Source of the DNA: Stieleria marina
GTDB lineage: Bacteria > Planctomycetota > Planctomycetia > Pirellulales > Pirellulaceae
NCBI GenBank assembly: GCA_007741555.1
Contig: CP036526.1
Span: forward strand, 4,960,001 to 5,024,000
Reading direction: 5' to 3'
Length of the DNA stretch: 64,000 nucleotides
This document shows positions 28,102 to 37,229 of the stretch, one piece after another. Within the stretch, counting starts at the first letter, position 1. Every line of letters begins with the position of its first letter. The notes below the pieces were generated by a model. That model was not told the DNA's origin. It saw only the letters and a program-made list of their open reading frames with translations, and made no database searches. A program made the translations under genes and the position numbers.

Positions 28102-28374
28102 ATGTTCGGATTCGGACCATTTGAAGCCATGGTGATCGGGATCATCGCCGTCGTTCTCTTCGGCGGAAATCTTCCCGAAGTCGCCCGAAAGTTAGGTGGC
28201 AGTTATCGCGAGTTTCGTCGAGGGTTAAACGAAGTCCAACAACAGTTCCGCGTGGCCGAGTACGAAGCCAAGCAGGCGCTGACGATGGACGACGCTCCCA
28301 AGAATAGTCCCGCCGATGACGACGAAGACGAACCGGCCGAGCCATCGGCTCCCAAGTTCACTCCACCAAGCTAG
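28102..28374 (+). CDS. tatB: Twin-arginine translocase TatA/B-type subunit
   Basis: 90 residues. The N-terminus M-F-G-F-G-P-F-E-A-M-V-I-G leads through a hydrophobic helix to F-G-G-N-L-P-E-V-A-R-K-L-G, the Tat hinge. A longer amphipathic helix and a Pro/Asp/Glu-rich tail follow. The Glu right before the helix and the longer cytosolic part favour TatB over TatA, but in planctomycetes the split is not always clear. It is almost contiguous with tatA (2 bp between stop and start), so translational coupling is likely. Confidence 0.85.
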   Translation: MFGFGPFEAMVIGIIAVVLFGGNLPEVARKLGGSYREFRRGLNEVQQQFRVAEYEAKQALTMDDAPKNSPADDDEDEPAEPSAPKFTPPS

Positions 28375-28610
28375 CGCATCGTCCAAATTAGCTTTGCGTT
28401 GGCCGACTGAGCCGTTTGGACTTAAGCCCGTTTAGCATGCGAGTACCGTAGCTACCGGGCTGTTGATCATTTCCCTCACACGGCTGATGCAGCGACCAAC
28501 CCCGCGTTTGGCCGCTGGCGTCAAATGCAGTCGAAGCCAAACGCTGCGGCAAGTGCATCTGTGCTGTCATCCCGTGTACTGCCTATCGGTACTTGGCACG
28601 CAGCGCACGA

Positions 28611-29807
28611 TCATGCCGTGTACTGGGGAATCTTGAGCAGCTCGCCGCCCTTGAGTGCCGACTGATGGGCGACCACACCCGCTACCGTCATGTCTAACGC
28701 CTGTTTGATACCAACCAACGGCTGACGGTTTTCGAGGATCGACATTACAAATTCGTTTCCTAGATAGCCATGTGACCCGCCATGCCCACCGGGTTTGACA
28801 CCGGGCGGCAACGATGGGCGCTGCAGATTGGGAAGCGACTTTTCCAAGCCCTGGTATTTCATGCCGATCATCGAACCGCGCTCACCGCGAACGCGACCGA
28901 TTTCGCCGCCGTAACCCGCGGTATCCCAGCTGACGCCCATCCGAGCCGTACCGCCTTCGCTGGTGCGCAAGAGTGCGATTTCGGTTCCAAACGGATTGTC
29001 GTATCGATTCTTTCCTGGTTGATAAGGCTCCAGCTTACTTGGCATCGCCATGCAAGAGACCTCGGTAAAGCTCTCGCCAGTGACGCCGACGTAGTAGCCA
29101 TTGGAATGCGTCGGATACCACTGAGGTGGCAGACCGACGCGCCAGTTTTTGTAAGACGCGATTTGCGACAGCGAGTAGTGATAGTACTCGCCTTCGCTGT
29201 AAACCAATTTCCCAAATCCGCCCGCGCGGTATATCTGCCGCATCGCGTACACGTCGCTGTGGTAGCACGAAGTTTCAAAAAGCATGTAAATCAGACCGGA
29301 ATCATTGACGGCTTCAAACAGTCGCCCCGCTTCTTCCAACGATCCAAACACCGCGGGAACAGCGCACGCAGCATGTTTGCCGTGCCGGAGGACTTCGATG
29401 ACGTGGCGACAGTGGCTGGGTGCGTCCGTTGCCACAAAGATGGCTTCGATCGAATCGTCTTTGACCATCTCTTCCAGCGAAGGATAGGTCTTTTCGCACT
29501 TGCACGCTTTTGCCAATGCATCGCAACGATCCGGAAACAAGTCGCTGACTGCAACGACTTCGACATTGGGATGGTGCTGGAGAGAAAACTGTGCGCCAAA
29601 TCGGCAAACTCCGTAGCCCACAATCCCCATCCGAATTTTGCGATTCGAAGTCGGCGTCCATGGCTTGGCGGCAGTTTCGACCTTGCCTTCTTCAAACCCC
29701 TGAATGTTCGGTTTGTCGTCGGCCCATCCTGAGGAAGCTGACGCCAGAGCACCACCACCAATGGCCACACTCTTGATAAATGAACGGCGTGACGAGGATT
29801 CTGACAC
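28611..29807 (-). CDS. Tat-exported Gfo/Idh/MocA-family oxidoreductase
   Basis: 398 residues. A twin-arginine leader (S-R-R-S-F-I-K-S, then A-I-G-G-G-A-L-A) marks export in a folded, probably NAD(P)-bound, state. The Rossmann domain is R-M-G-I-V-G-Y-G-V-C-R-F-G-A (about 57-70); V-A-T-D-A-P-S-H and the A-C-A-V-P-A stretch match the family, with the usual Lys of E-K-P replaced. The C-terminal part is the alpha/beta substrate domain. Members oxidise or reduce sugars or glycosides; the substrate is unknown. Its position next to GH5, sialidase-like and sulfatase genes and near the Tat genes fits periplasmic sugar processing. Confidence 0.88.
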   Translation of the reverse strand: MSESSSRRSFIKSVAIGGGALASASSGWADDKPNIQGFEEGKVETAAKPWTPTSNRKIRMGIVGYGVCRFGAQFSLQHHPNVEVVAVSDLFPDRCDALAKACKCEKTYPSLEEMVKDDSIEAIFVATDAPSHCRHVIEVLRHGKHAACAVPAVFGSLEEAGRLFEAVNDSGLIYMLFETSCYHSDVYAMRQIYRAGGFGKLVYSEGEYYHYSLSQIASYKNWRVGLPPQWYPTHSNGYYVGVTGESFTEVSCMAMPSKLEPYQPGKNRYDNPFGTEIALLRTSEGGTARMGVSWDTAGYGGEIGRVRGERGSMIGMKYQGLEKSLPNLQRPSLPPGVKPGGHGGSHGYLGNEFVMSILENRQPLVGIKQALDMTVAGVVAHQSALKGGELLKIPQYTA

Positions 29808-30005
29808 GGTGGAATCTCCTGATCGAGGCGGGAACCATGTCGCGACGCGTGTGAATCAAGTCACCAGCGCGGTTTCATGGTCGATAGAAAGGTTGGGCCA
29901 GCATTGTAGACGACTGCGAACGGGCACGTTGCAATCGATGGCTCGCATGGAGTGATGCACTCAGCAATGCACTCCAATACCAAATCGCCTCCTGCATTCA
30001 CACGT

Positions 30006-31136
30006 TTACTTCTGTTCAGTCGTCGTCCGCTCAATCGACATCGCACGAAATCTATCCAGCCATTTCGCCGTGATCGCGTCGGCAATCGTGCGATCCTTCT
30101 TCGCGTGCAAATCCGCAGCGGTAGCTCCCCAGTAAAAGCTGACCCAACCATCGACGAACTCCGCTGACTGATCGACAAACTCTGCAAGTTCATCTTGGCT
30201 ACACGCGAGCGGAAACATTTCTTCGACGATCAACGGTTTACCGATCTGATAAGCCCGCAGTGCCGTAATTGCATTTTGCACTTCGCCTTTCTTGGGATAA
30301 AAATGAACGGCAACAAAATCCAATCGTTCGCCCACCGCTGCCGAGTGAAACAGTGGTTTTCCGCCGCCAAAAACGTAAACCCAGGGAATCACTCCTACCG
30401 TGACGAGATGGCGTTGATCGTGTTTGCGAATGGCGTCCACCATTTGGTCGACCCAAGCTTTGGCAACTTCGGCACGTTCGCGGCCGCGAAGATCCAAGGC
30501 AATGCGTTGAACAAAAAACTTCCCGTCCAATTTGCCGCCAAGCCACTCCGTCGTTGGCTTCTTTCCGGGCAAGATCGGCTCATTCATTAGGTCGTAACAA
30601 AAAACCGCCGGACTATGGCGACACGTTTTCGCGACACTCTCCCAAAACACTGCTTGAGCTTTCCACCGATCTTGCTCGCTTAGCTGGTCCAACCAATCCG
30701 GGATATTCTGCTTGTGGTAGCACGCCAGACCGGTGATATCCAAATACAGTCCCGTCGTCTCAGCGAGCTGAACAAGTTTGGACAACTGCGCGAGCGCCGC
30801 TTGATTCGGTTCCTGAGGGCTATGTAGAAACTTGCCGAGCTGCAGATGGATCCGGACACAGTTCGCACCAAGCTGTTTGATTTCGCCAAAGTCTTCGACA
30901 ACCTTCGGCCATTCGTCGATCCAATACTCATCCAGCAGCCGACCGGTTTGGTCGTGATCGTAGTTCACCCCCCAAACGACAAAACGATCGCCGCTTGATT
31001 CGAGTTCAAAATGGCTACGATCAGCGCTGACTTTGATCAACGGCATGACATCGGCAGTTGCGACTCGCGATAGCAGAGCCATCAGCAGACAGAGGCCAAC
31101 TCGCCAGCTGACCAACGGGCCGGTGTGATGAATCAT
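30006..31136 (-). CDS. Secreted GH5-like glycoside hydrolase
   Basis: 376 residues with a signal peptide (about 12-29). The (beta/alpha)8 pattern of clan GH-A is seen: V-W-G-V-N-Y at strand 1, R-I-H at strand 3, D-L-M-N-E-P with acid/base E186, V-H-F-Y near strand 6, and the nucleophile in P-L-I-V-E-E-M-F (E305 or E306). Family GH5 or a close clan A family is likely; the substrate could be beta-mannan or glucan. Its ATG overlaps the TGA of the preceding sialidase-like gene (ATGA at 31133-31136), so the two are translationally coupled. Confidence 0.82.
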   Translation of the reverse strand: MIHHTGPLVSWRVGLCLLMALLSRVATADVMPLIKVSADRSHFELESSGDRFVVWGVNYDHDQTGRLLDEYWIDEWPKVVEDFGEIKQLGANCVRIHLQLGKFLHSPQEPNQAALAQLSKLVQLAETTGLYLDITGLACYHKQNIPDWLDQLSEQDRWKAQAVFWESVAKTCRHSPAVFCYDLMNEPILPGKKPTTEWLGGKLDGKFFVQRIALDLRGRERAEVAKAWVDQMVDAIRKHDQRHLVTVGVIPWVYVFGGGKPLFHSAAVGERLDFVAVHFYPKKGEVQNAITALRAYQIGKPLIVEEMFPLACSQDELAEFVDQSAEFVDGWVSFYWGATAADLHAKKDRTIADAITAKWLDRFRAMSIERTTTEQK

Positions 31137-32140
31137 TTCTTGTCACCATGATCGGAATCGAATCGAACTTTCGCCAAGTAGATACTCGTTTTTCCCTCAT
31201 GCGAGGAGTAATAGCTGACCCACAGCATGTCGTCGTGCCAAACCATTCCTGCGTAACTCGTATCGCCGCCCGAAGGCAACTTGAGTGCTTCGGTGAGCGT
31301 CCCCTGCTCAAGATCCAGCCAGCACAATGACGTGCGGACCGGTTTGTCGTAGAGCCGAACCGCCGCCATGATGCGATCATCGGGCAGCTGAATCATATCC
31401 GGCCCACCGATTCGGATGTTGAGCTTGGTCCAGTGCCACTGTTTGTAGGGAGGCCGCGACTTTCCGAGGTAACCTTGTTTGGGTTCGCCGTCTTGCCGCA
31501 ACAAACAGTACGCGGTGTCGTCATCCAGAAATGCCATCGACGTCTCGTTGGGATAGGTGCCTTCGACATTCACTTTGGCGATCAGTCTCTCGAACGACTT
31601 TCCGTCGGCACTGCCGTAGAATTTCAGGCCTCGTCCTTTGCCGGTGTCATAACCAAAGCCATAGACCTTGTTGCGATGCCAAGTCGTTCGCCAAAGCCAA
31701 TTGTCGACATCCCCCACTTTGCGTTTGTCGCTCCAGTCGGTTCCGTTCTCAGAGAACCAAACCAACGATTGGTGTTGTCGTCCAGCGGGCGAATCGATCG
31801 CTTCAGCCCCCAAAAGCATCAGTCGCCCCTCGGGGGTGACCGTGATTTTGGCATCACGCAAATCCGAGTCCTTCGATGTGATCAGCGCCGCCGAACTCCA
31901 CCGGTCACCATGGGTCGACGTCAGCACGCGTAACGCACCGTCTTTGGAAACATGCTTGGAACCTTCGCGAAAAACGCAGTACCAGCGATCATCGAAGCGG
32001 ACGAGATCAGTAAACGCGTTGTGCGGTGCTTCGTTCCAAATGCACTGGTGACTGACGAGCACAGGCTTTGACGCCGTGTTGTCCGCGTGCACAACGGCCG
32101 GCAGTGAAAGTAACGTGACAATCCAGACCAAGTTTTTCAT
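31133..32140 (-). CDS. Secreted sialidase-like beta-propeller
   Basis: 335 residues from the ATG at 32140; 32155 is an alternative and the frame is open to 32281. The signal peptide ends at V-V-H-A-D. Repeated Asp-box-like elements are visible: S-T-H-G-D-R-W and S-E-N-G-T-D-W (S-x-D/N-x-G-x-x-W type) and S-A-D-G-K-S-F, typical of six-bladed sialidase propellers. An R-F-D-D-R-W-Y near the N-terminus and R-E-G could supply part of the arginine site, but a full arginine triad is not certain, so it may bind or cut another sugar. Its end overlaps the start of the GH5-like gene. Confidence 0.7.
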   Translation of the reverse strand: MKNLVWIVTLLSLPAVVHADNTASKPVLVSHQCIWNEAPHNAFTDLVRFDDRWYCVFREGSKHVSKDGALRVLTSTHGDRWSSAALITSKDSDLRDAKITVTPEGRLMLLGAEAIDSPAGRQHQSLVWFSENGTDWSDKRKVGDVDNWLWRTTWHRNKVYGFGYDTGKGRGLKFYGSADGKSFERLIAKVNVEGTYPNETSMAFLDDDTAYCLLRQDGEPKQGYLGKSRPPYKQWHWTKLNIRIGGPDMIQLPDDRIMAAVRLYDKPVRTSLCWLDLEQGTLTEALKLPSGGDTSYAGMVWHDDMLWVSYYSSHEGKTSIYLAKVRFDSDHGDKK

Positions 32141-32403
32141 TTTGTAGTTCAGCATCTTCAGATTTGCGTTTCTTGTTTTAGCGAGTAACGACGGCATAGC
32201 AGGGCGATTAAGAGTATCTTCTGTGTGCAGTGCGGTGGGTCTGCGAAGCCTTTTTTCGTTAAAAACACGACCAAGCAGCATGCGATCACCACATGGTCAA
32301 ACGTTCCCGCAAACATCCGAGTTGGGCGGTGCGTTTGGTCCGTTTGCAACTTGTTCAGCTGTATGCCCCCGCATGACCGCGCATCACCCTACGCCACCAC
32401 AGC

Positions 32404-33906
32404 ATGAAAGTTGAGAAGCAGATGTCACGGTTCAGTGCCACAAATTTTGGGAAAGCTCGTCCGTTTGCACCGTTGCATATCGCCGCGGCAATCTTGGTCA
32501 GCATCTGCGTCGGTAGCAATTCAGCTTTGGCAACCGAACGACCAAACATCGTGATCATCTTGGTGGACGACATGGGATACGGCGACCCAGGTTGTTTTAA
32601 TCCTGAATCCAAGATCGCAACGCCCAACATTGATTCGCTGGCTGCTGCCGGCATGAAATTCACGGACGCGCATGCGCCGGGCCCCCTTTGCCACATGTCG
32701 CGGTACGGATTGATGACGGGACGCTATCCGTTTCGCACCAATTGCGGACGATGGAACAAAGAACCGGTCATCGACGCGGGGCAAATGACGATCGCATCGC
32801 TGCTGAAAAGCCAAGGCTACCGAACCTCGATGGTGGGCAAGTGGCACCTTGGGTTTGACGAATCAGGCGGATACGAGAAACCGCTGACCGGGGGCCCAGT
32901 TGATCGAGGCTTTGACAGCTTCTTTGGCATCCGCGCCTCAACCGACATCCCGCCGTACTTTTACATTCGCAATCGCAAAGCGGTCGCACCGCCGACCGAC
33001 GCCATCGAAGCGAACAGCACGCAAGGCTGGTCACCGATCCAAGGTGAGTTTTGGCGAGCCGGAGGAATCGCGCCCGACTTGCAATTGGCTGACGTGTTGC
33101 CACGCTTCACGGACGAAGCGATCAATGTGATCAATCAACATCACAAGCAACCCACAGGTGAGCCGCTGATGATGTACCTGGCGTATCCGGCTCCCCATAC
33201 ACCTTGGCTGCCATCGGAACCATTCAACGGTAAAAGCGGCGCCGGGATGTACGGTGATTTTTTAATGATGGTCGATTCGATGATCGGTCGCGTGCTCAAA
33301 GCCATGGACGAAACCGGCATGAGAGACAATACGTTGGTGCTGTTTTCGTCGGACAACGGGCCCGTATGGTACGAAAATGACGTCCAGCGATTGGGCCATG
33401 ATTCGTCCGGCGGATTGCGAGGCATGAAAGCCGATGCATGGGAATGCGGACATCGGATGCCGATGATCGCAAGTTGGCCGGGCAAAGTAAAAGCAAACAC
33501 GACGACGGACCAGATGGTTTGCTTTACCGATTTCTTAGCGACGTTTGCCGACATGACCGGCGCGGACCTGGCACTTGACGACGGGCCAGACAGTTTCAGT
33601 TTCTGGCCTGTTCTCACCGGCCAGCAGCCCGAAGACGCCCCGATTCGCCAACACATGGTGATCCGGTCCGGAGGACCATTGATGACGATTCGGCAAGGAG
33701 CCTGGAAATTGATCGACGGTCTTGGGTCCAGCGGATTTTCACATCCCAAACGAATCAAGGCGGGGCCCAGCGATCCAGCCGGTCAACTCTACAACCTGGC
33801 AAATGATCTGGGCGAAACAAAAAATGTCTATCATGATCACCCCGATCTGGTTCGACAGTTGCAACAAAAGCTAAGCGAAATCCGTGACAACGGGCGGAGC
33901 CGCTAA
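32404..33906 (+). CDS. Secreted sulfatase with atypical C-H-M-S-R active site
   Basis: 500 residues with a signal peptide to about residue 43. The S1 sulfatase scaffold is intact: P-N-I-V-I-I-L-V-D-D-M-G-Y, G-K-W-H-L-G, and F-S-S-D-N-G-P. The normal C-x-P-x-R signature is here C96-H-M-S-R100, followed by Y-G-L-M-T-G. The Pro that formylglycine-generating enzyme normally needs is replaced by Met. The enzyme may use another maturation route, be matured poorly, or have lost sulfatase activity. It is divergent from the sialidase-like gene; the next sulfatase starts 20 bp after its stop, so the two probably form one transcript. Confidence 0.88.
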   Translation: MKVEKQMSRFSATNFGKARPFAPLHIAAAILVSICVGSNSALATERPNIVIILVDDMGYGDPGCFNPESKIATPNIDSLAAAGMKFTDAHAPGPLCHMSRYGLMTGRYPFRTNCGRWNKEPVIDAGQMTIASLLKSQGYRTSMVGKWHLGFDESGGYEKPLTGGPVDRGFDSFFGIRASTDIPPYFYIRNRKAVAPPTDAIEANSTQGWSPIQGEFWRAGGIAPDLQLADVLPRFTDEAINVINQHHKQPTGEPLMMYLAYPAPHTPWLPSEPFNGKSGAGMYGDFLMMVDSMIGRVLKAMDETGMRDNTLVLFSSDNGPVWYENDVQRLGHDSSGGLRGMKADAWECGHRMPMIASWPGKVKANTTTDQMVCFTDFLATFADMTGADLALDDGPDSFSFWPVLTGQQPEDAPIRQHMVIRSGGPLMTIRQGAWKLIDGLGSSGFSHPKRIKAGPSDPAGQLYNLANDLGETKNVYHDHPDLVRQLQQKLSEIRDNGRSR

Positions 33907-33925
33907 TCGAATCAGAAGATCGCAA

Positions 33926-35458
33926 ATGAAGCTTGCCACTCTTACGACAAATACCTATCACATGCTGAATTTCCGAAACACGCTTTCGACGCTTGGACCT
34001 CGCGTCTTGATATCGCTGGCCCTGGTGTCATTGACCTTGGTATCAGGTACTACGACCGTCGATGCCGCCCAGCCGAACATCGTCTTTATCCTGGTCGATG
34101 ACTTGGGCTACATGGACATCGGAGCGAACAACCCCGACACGTTTTACGAAACGCCGCACATCGACCGATTGGCAGCGTCGGGAATGCGTTTCACCAATGG
34201 CTATGCCGCCAATCCGGTCTGCTCCCCGACTCGCTACAGCATCATGACGGGACGTTGGCCAAGCCGCGTGAAGGCGACCAACTTCTTTGCCGGTCGTCGT
34301 CCTGGAAAATTTCTTCCGGGCAAACTGGTCGACCGGATGGCATTGGAAGAAATCACGCTGGCCGAAGCCTTGAAAACCAAAGACTACCGAACCTTTTTCG
34401 CAGGCAAATGGCACCTGGGGCCAACGGAGGAATTCTGGCCGACCAAGCAGGGATTCGACGTCAACAAAGCGGGGCACAATGCCGGTGGCCCGTACAAAGG
34501 CGGCAAGTACTTTTCGCCGTACGGGAATCCCCGTTTAGGCGATGGCCCCAAGGGCGAGCATTTGACGGCACGACTTGCCGACGAAACCGTCAACTTCATT
34601 CGGGAAAGCAAAGATCAACCTTTCATGGCGTACCTGGCTTTCTACAGTGTGCATACGCCGCTGATGGCGCCGAAGAAACTGGTACAAAAGTACCGCGACA
34701 AGCTAACAAAAATGGACCTGTCCGACGAAGGCACGTTTGCTGACGAGGAACAGGTTTGGCAGAATTCAAAAAAACCTCGCCGTGTTCGCGTCGTTCAGTC
34801 TCACGCGATCTACGCTGCCATGGTCGAATCGGTGGACAACGCAGTCGGCAAAGTCATCAACGCACTGGAAGAACAAGGCATTGCTGACAACACGATCGTT
34901 TGTTTGACCAGCGACAACGGCGGGCTGTCGACTTCGGAAGGCTCGCCGACCAGCAATTTGCCTTTACGCGGAGGCAAAGGTTGGATTTACGAAGGCGGAA
35001 TTCGCGAAGCGTTTTTGATCCGCGCTCCTGGCGTGACTCAAGCGTCCACTACGTGCGAAGTTCCCGTCATGAGCATCGATTTCTTTCCGACGCTGCTGGA
35101 ATTGTCCAACATCAAACATGACGCCGTGGATGGCAAAAGCTTGGTGCCACTTTTGAAACAAGAATCCAAATGGGAGCGCGAAGAACTGTATTGGCATTAT
35201 CCGCATTACAGCAACCAAGGCGGTTTCCCCGGAGCAGCCATTCGCCAAGGAGATTGGAAACTGATCGAGCGATTCGAGGATGGACGAACGCAACTCTACA
35301 ACTTGGCAAGTGACATCGGCGAAAGTGTCGATCTTGCTCAAAAAGATCCGGAACGAGTCGACGAACTCAAATCAAAGCTGCACGCTTGGTACAAAGAAGT
35401 CGACGCCGAGTTTTTGCAGGCCAAACCGGATGGGCCAAGTCCATGGCGTGCCGAATAA
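33926..35458 (+). CDS. Secreted sulfatase (S1 family)
   Basis: 510 residues from the ATG at 33926; the ATG at 33962 is an equally possible start and leaves a cleaner signal peptide (V-L-I-S-L-A-L-V-S-L). Canonical elements: P-N-I-V-F-I-L-V-D-D-L-G-Y, the formylglycine motif C99-S-P-T-R103 with Y-S-I-M-T-G, G-K-W-H-L-G, and T-S-D-N-G-G. It should be a fully active type I sulfatase once C99 is oxidised. It follows the atypical sulfatase by 19 bp. The C-terminal R-L-Q-G-D-W-K-L-like element (I-R-Q-G-D-W-K-L-I) is the usual second subdomain. The substrate is probably a sulfated glycan. Confidence 0.93.
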   Translation: MKLATLTTNTYHMLNFRNTLSTLGPRVLISLALVSLTLVSGTTTVDAAQPNIVFILVDDLGYMDIGANNPDTFYETPHIDRLAASGMRFTNGYAANPVCSPTRYSIMTGRWPSRVKATNFFAGRRPGKFLPGKLVDRMALEEITLAEALKTKDYRTFFAGKWHLGPTEEFWPTKQGFDVNKAGHNAGGPYKGGKYFSPYGNPRLGDGPKGEHLTARLADETVNFIRESKDQPFMAYLAFYSVHTPLMAPKKLVQKYRDKLTKMDLSDEGTFADEEQVWQNSKKPRRVRVVQSHAIYAAMVESVDNAVGKVINALEEQGIADNTIVCLTSDNGGLSTSEGSPTSNLPLRGGKGWIYEGGIREAFLIRAPGVTQASTTCEVPVMSIDFFPTLLELSNIKHDAVDGKSLVPLLKQESKWEREELYWHYPHYSNQGGFPGAAIRQGDWKLIERFEDGRTQLYNLASDIGESVDLAQKDPERVDELKSKLHAWYKEVDAEFLQAKPDGPSPWRAE

Positions 35459-35510
35459 ACCTTGGCCTGCATCACCAGCTACGGCTCTGCCAATGATTTT
35501 GGCGTTGCAA

Positions 35511-35530
35511 ACCGCGATGCAAATCGCGGT
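35511..35530. terminator. Hairpin between two convergent sulfatase genes
   Basis: A perfect 8-bp stem ACCGCGAT / ATCGCGGT with loop GCAA. It is extended outside by CACCAGC (35473-35479) and GCTGGTG (35533-35539). It is placed between convergent genes and could act on both transcripts. No T-tract is present. Confidence 0.45.
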
Positions 35531-35564
35531 ACGCTGGTGCAGGAATCGAACCACGCTGGCGGCG

Positions 35565-37037
35565 TCACTTGCTTGCTTTGTTTTTCTTAAGCTTGCGTTT
35601 CGCGGGCTTCCGAGAACCGTTACCTTTCGTGCGCCAAGCTTCGACAGCTTCCTTTCGCGTCATCGACCGATACTTACTTTGCCGCGAAAGTGCATCGAGC
35701 TCGGTTTCTAGGCCGATGTCTCCTTGCTGATCCATCCAACGATCGAGTTCGACTTTCAGGCGTACGAGAGTTTCCTTGTGAGCGGGGTCACTGGCCAGAT
35801 TGTTCATTTCCATCGGATCGGCTTCGCAATCGAACAGCTCAAACTCAGGGCGATAGTGGTAGCGATCGACAAGCATTTTGGCGTTCTTGTCGCCTCCCGA
35901 TGCTTTGGCCACCATGGACTGAAAGTAGTCCGCTTTTGTGCAAGCGTTTGTAAATTTACTTTCGTGATTAAGATTCCACACCAAGCGGTAGCGCGCGTCA
36001 CGCACGGTACGGATTGCATACGCATCACTTCCATTGATGATCCCACGCGTTGTCATTTCGCCAAACGCAAACGACTTGTGTGTCGTGGTCTTTCCCATTA
36101 GCACATCGACAAAGCTTTTCCCATCCAAGAGATCACTTGGTTTGCCGCCAGCCGCTTGGACAAACGTCGGCGTGATATCCGTGTACTCCACGATCGCGTC
36201 GGTCGTCGCCCCCGCTGCCACTTTACCGGGCCAGCGAACGATCATGGCGGATTGAAGTCCATGGCCGTAACAAGTCCATTTTGCGAACGGAAACGAATTG
36301 CCTTGTTCCGACACAACCATTACCAGCGTGTTGTCTTTCAGATTGTGCTGATCCAGCAAGTGCAGAATCTGACCGACTTGATCATCGTAATAGGTGATCT
36401 CTGCCAAGTAGCGACTGAAGTTGTCGCGAACGACCGGAGTATCGACGATGTAGGGCGGCAATTTAATTTCGGCAGGCGGGTACTTTGATGCATCGCCTTT
36501 GTCCCAAGGCGTATGCGGTTCGTTGGAACACGCGAACAAACAAAACGGAGTTTCCGACTGCTTGCTTTGCTCCATCAAGTCGCTCACCGCATCCAGATCG
36601 GGATTCTTCTTATCCACCGAATACTCAAACGGAAACGCCTCCTTGGGCCCGATGTGCGTTTTGCCCGACAACGCGACGCGATACCCGAGCGGTTGAAGGT
36701 AGTGGACAATGCTCTGGATGCCATTTTTGGCAAACGTGTGATTCGGATAGGCACCGGATTTCACAGGATAGAGACCTGTGTAGATATTGTGCCGAGTCGG
36801 CGAACACATCGGTGCCGCTTGAAAGCACTTCATAAACTGCATGCCTTCGGTGGCCAGCTTGTCGATGTTGGGCGTATGAGCCTGACCACCGTAACAACCA
36901 AAATCATCAAAGGTGCAGTCATCAGCGATGATAAACACTAAGTTGGGCTTCTCTGCCGCTACTAGAGTCGTAGCCATCGCCAATAGACAGACAGCGAATG
37001 ACGATGCCAGAGGACGAAGTCGTTGACGTTGGTTCAT
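35565..37037 (-). CDS. Secreted sulfatase (S1 family)
   Basis: 490 residues from the ATG at 37037; the frame is open to 37115, but the signal peptide (A-V-C-L-L-A-M-A-T-T-L-V-A-A) supports this start. Signature C78-S-P-T-R82, then H-N-I-Y-T-G. The start of the core is P-N-L-V-F-I-I-A-D-D-C-T, and G-K-T-H-I-G replaces the common G-K-W-H-L-G. These variants are typical of the heparan/N-sulfoglucosamine-type S1 branch (sulfatases with I-A-D-D and G-K-T-H). The C-terminus is Lys-rich. It converges on the sulfatase at 33926-35458. Confidence 0.92.
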   Translation of the reverse strand: MNQRQRLRPLASSFAVCLLAMATTLVAAEKPNLVFIIADDCTFDDFGCYGGQAHTPNIDKLATEGMQFMKCFQAAPMCSPTRHNIYTGLYPVKSGAYPNHTFAKNGIQSIVHYLQPLGYRVALSGKTHIGPKEAFPFEYSVDKKNPDLDAVSDLMEQSKQSETPFCLFACSNEPHTPWDKGDASKYPPAEIKLPPYIVDTPVVRDNFSRYLAEITYYDDQVGQILHLLDQHNLKDNTLVMVVSEQGNSFPFAKWTCYGHGLQSAMIVRWPGKVAAGATTDAIVEYTDITPTFVQAAGGKPSDLLDGKSFVDVLMGKTTTHKSFAFGEMTTRGIINGSDAYAIRTVRDARYRLVWNLNHESKFTNACTKADYFQSMVAKASGGDKNAKMLVDRYHYRPEFELFDCEADPMEMNNLASDPAHKETLVRLKVELDRWMDQQGDIGLETELDALSRQSKYRSMTRKEAVEAWRTKGNGSRKPAKRKLKKNKASK

Positions 37038-37165
37038 AAATAGCTTCCCGGAAAAACGGAATAGGACGCCGGCATTGTATCGCACCCCAGATCGGCCGCT
37101 TGGAAGCTGAACCAAAACTATCCTCGCCAGTTGCTCCGAAGCAATGATCGCTTGTTCGAATAGAA

Positions 37166-37208
37166 AAAAAGCTTGCCCAACGTCCGTCTAACGCTGAGCA
37201 AGCTTTTT
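37166..37208 (-). terminator. Strong intrinsic terminator
   Basis: A perfect 11-bp stem AAAAAGCTTGC / GCAAGCTTTTT with a 21-nt loop, 22 bp after the stop of the barrel-like protein gene. The A/T tails make it work in either direction, so it may also insulate the sulfatase gene. Confidence 0.8.
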
Positions 37209-37229
37209 GTGAATCGAATCCGCTATCTC

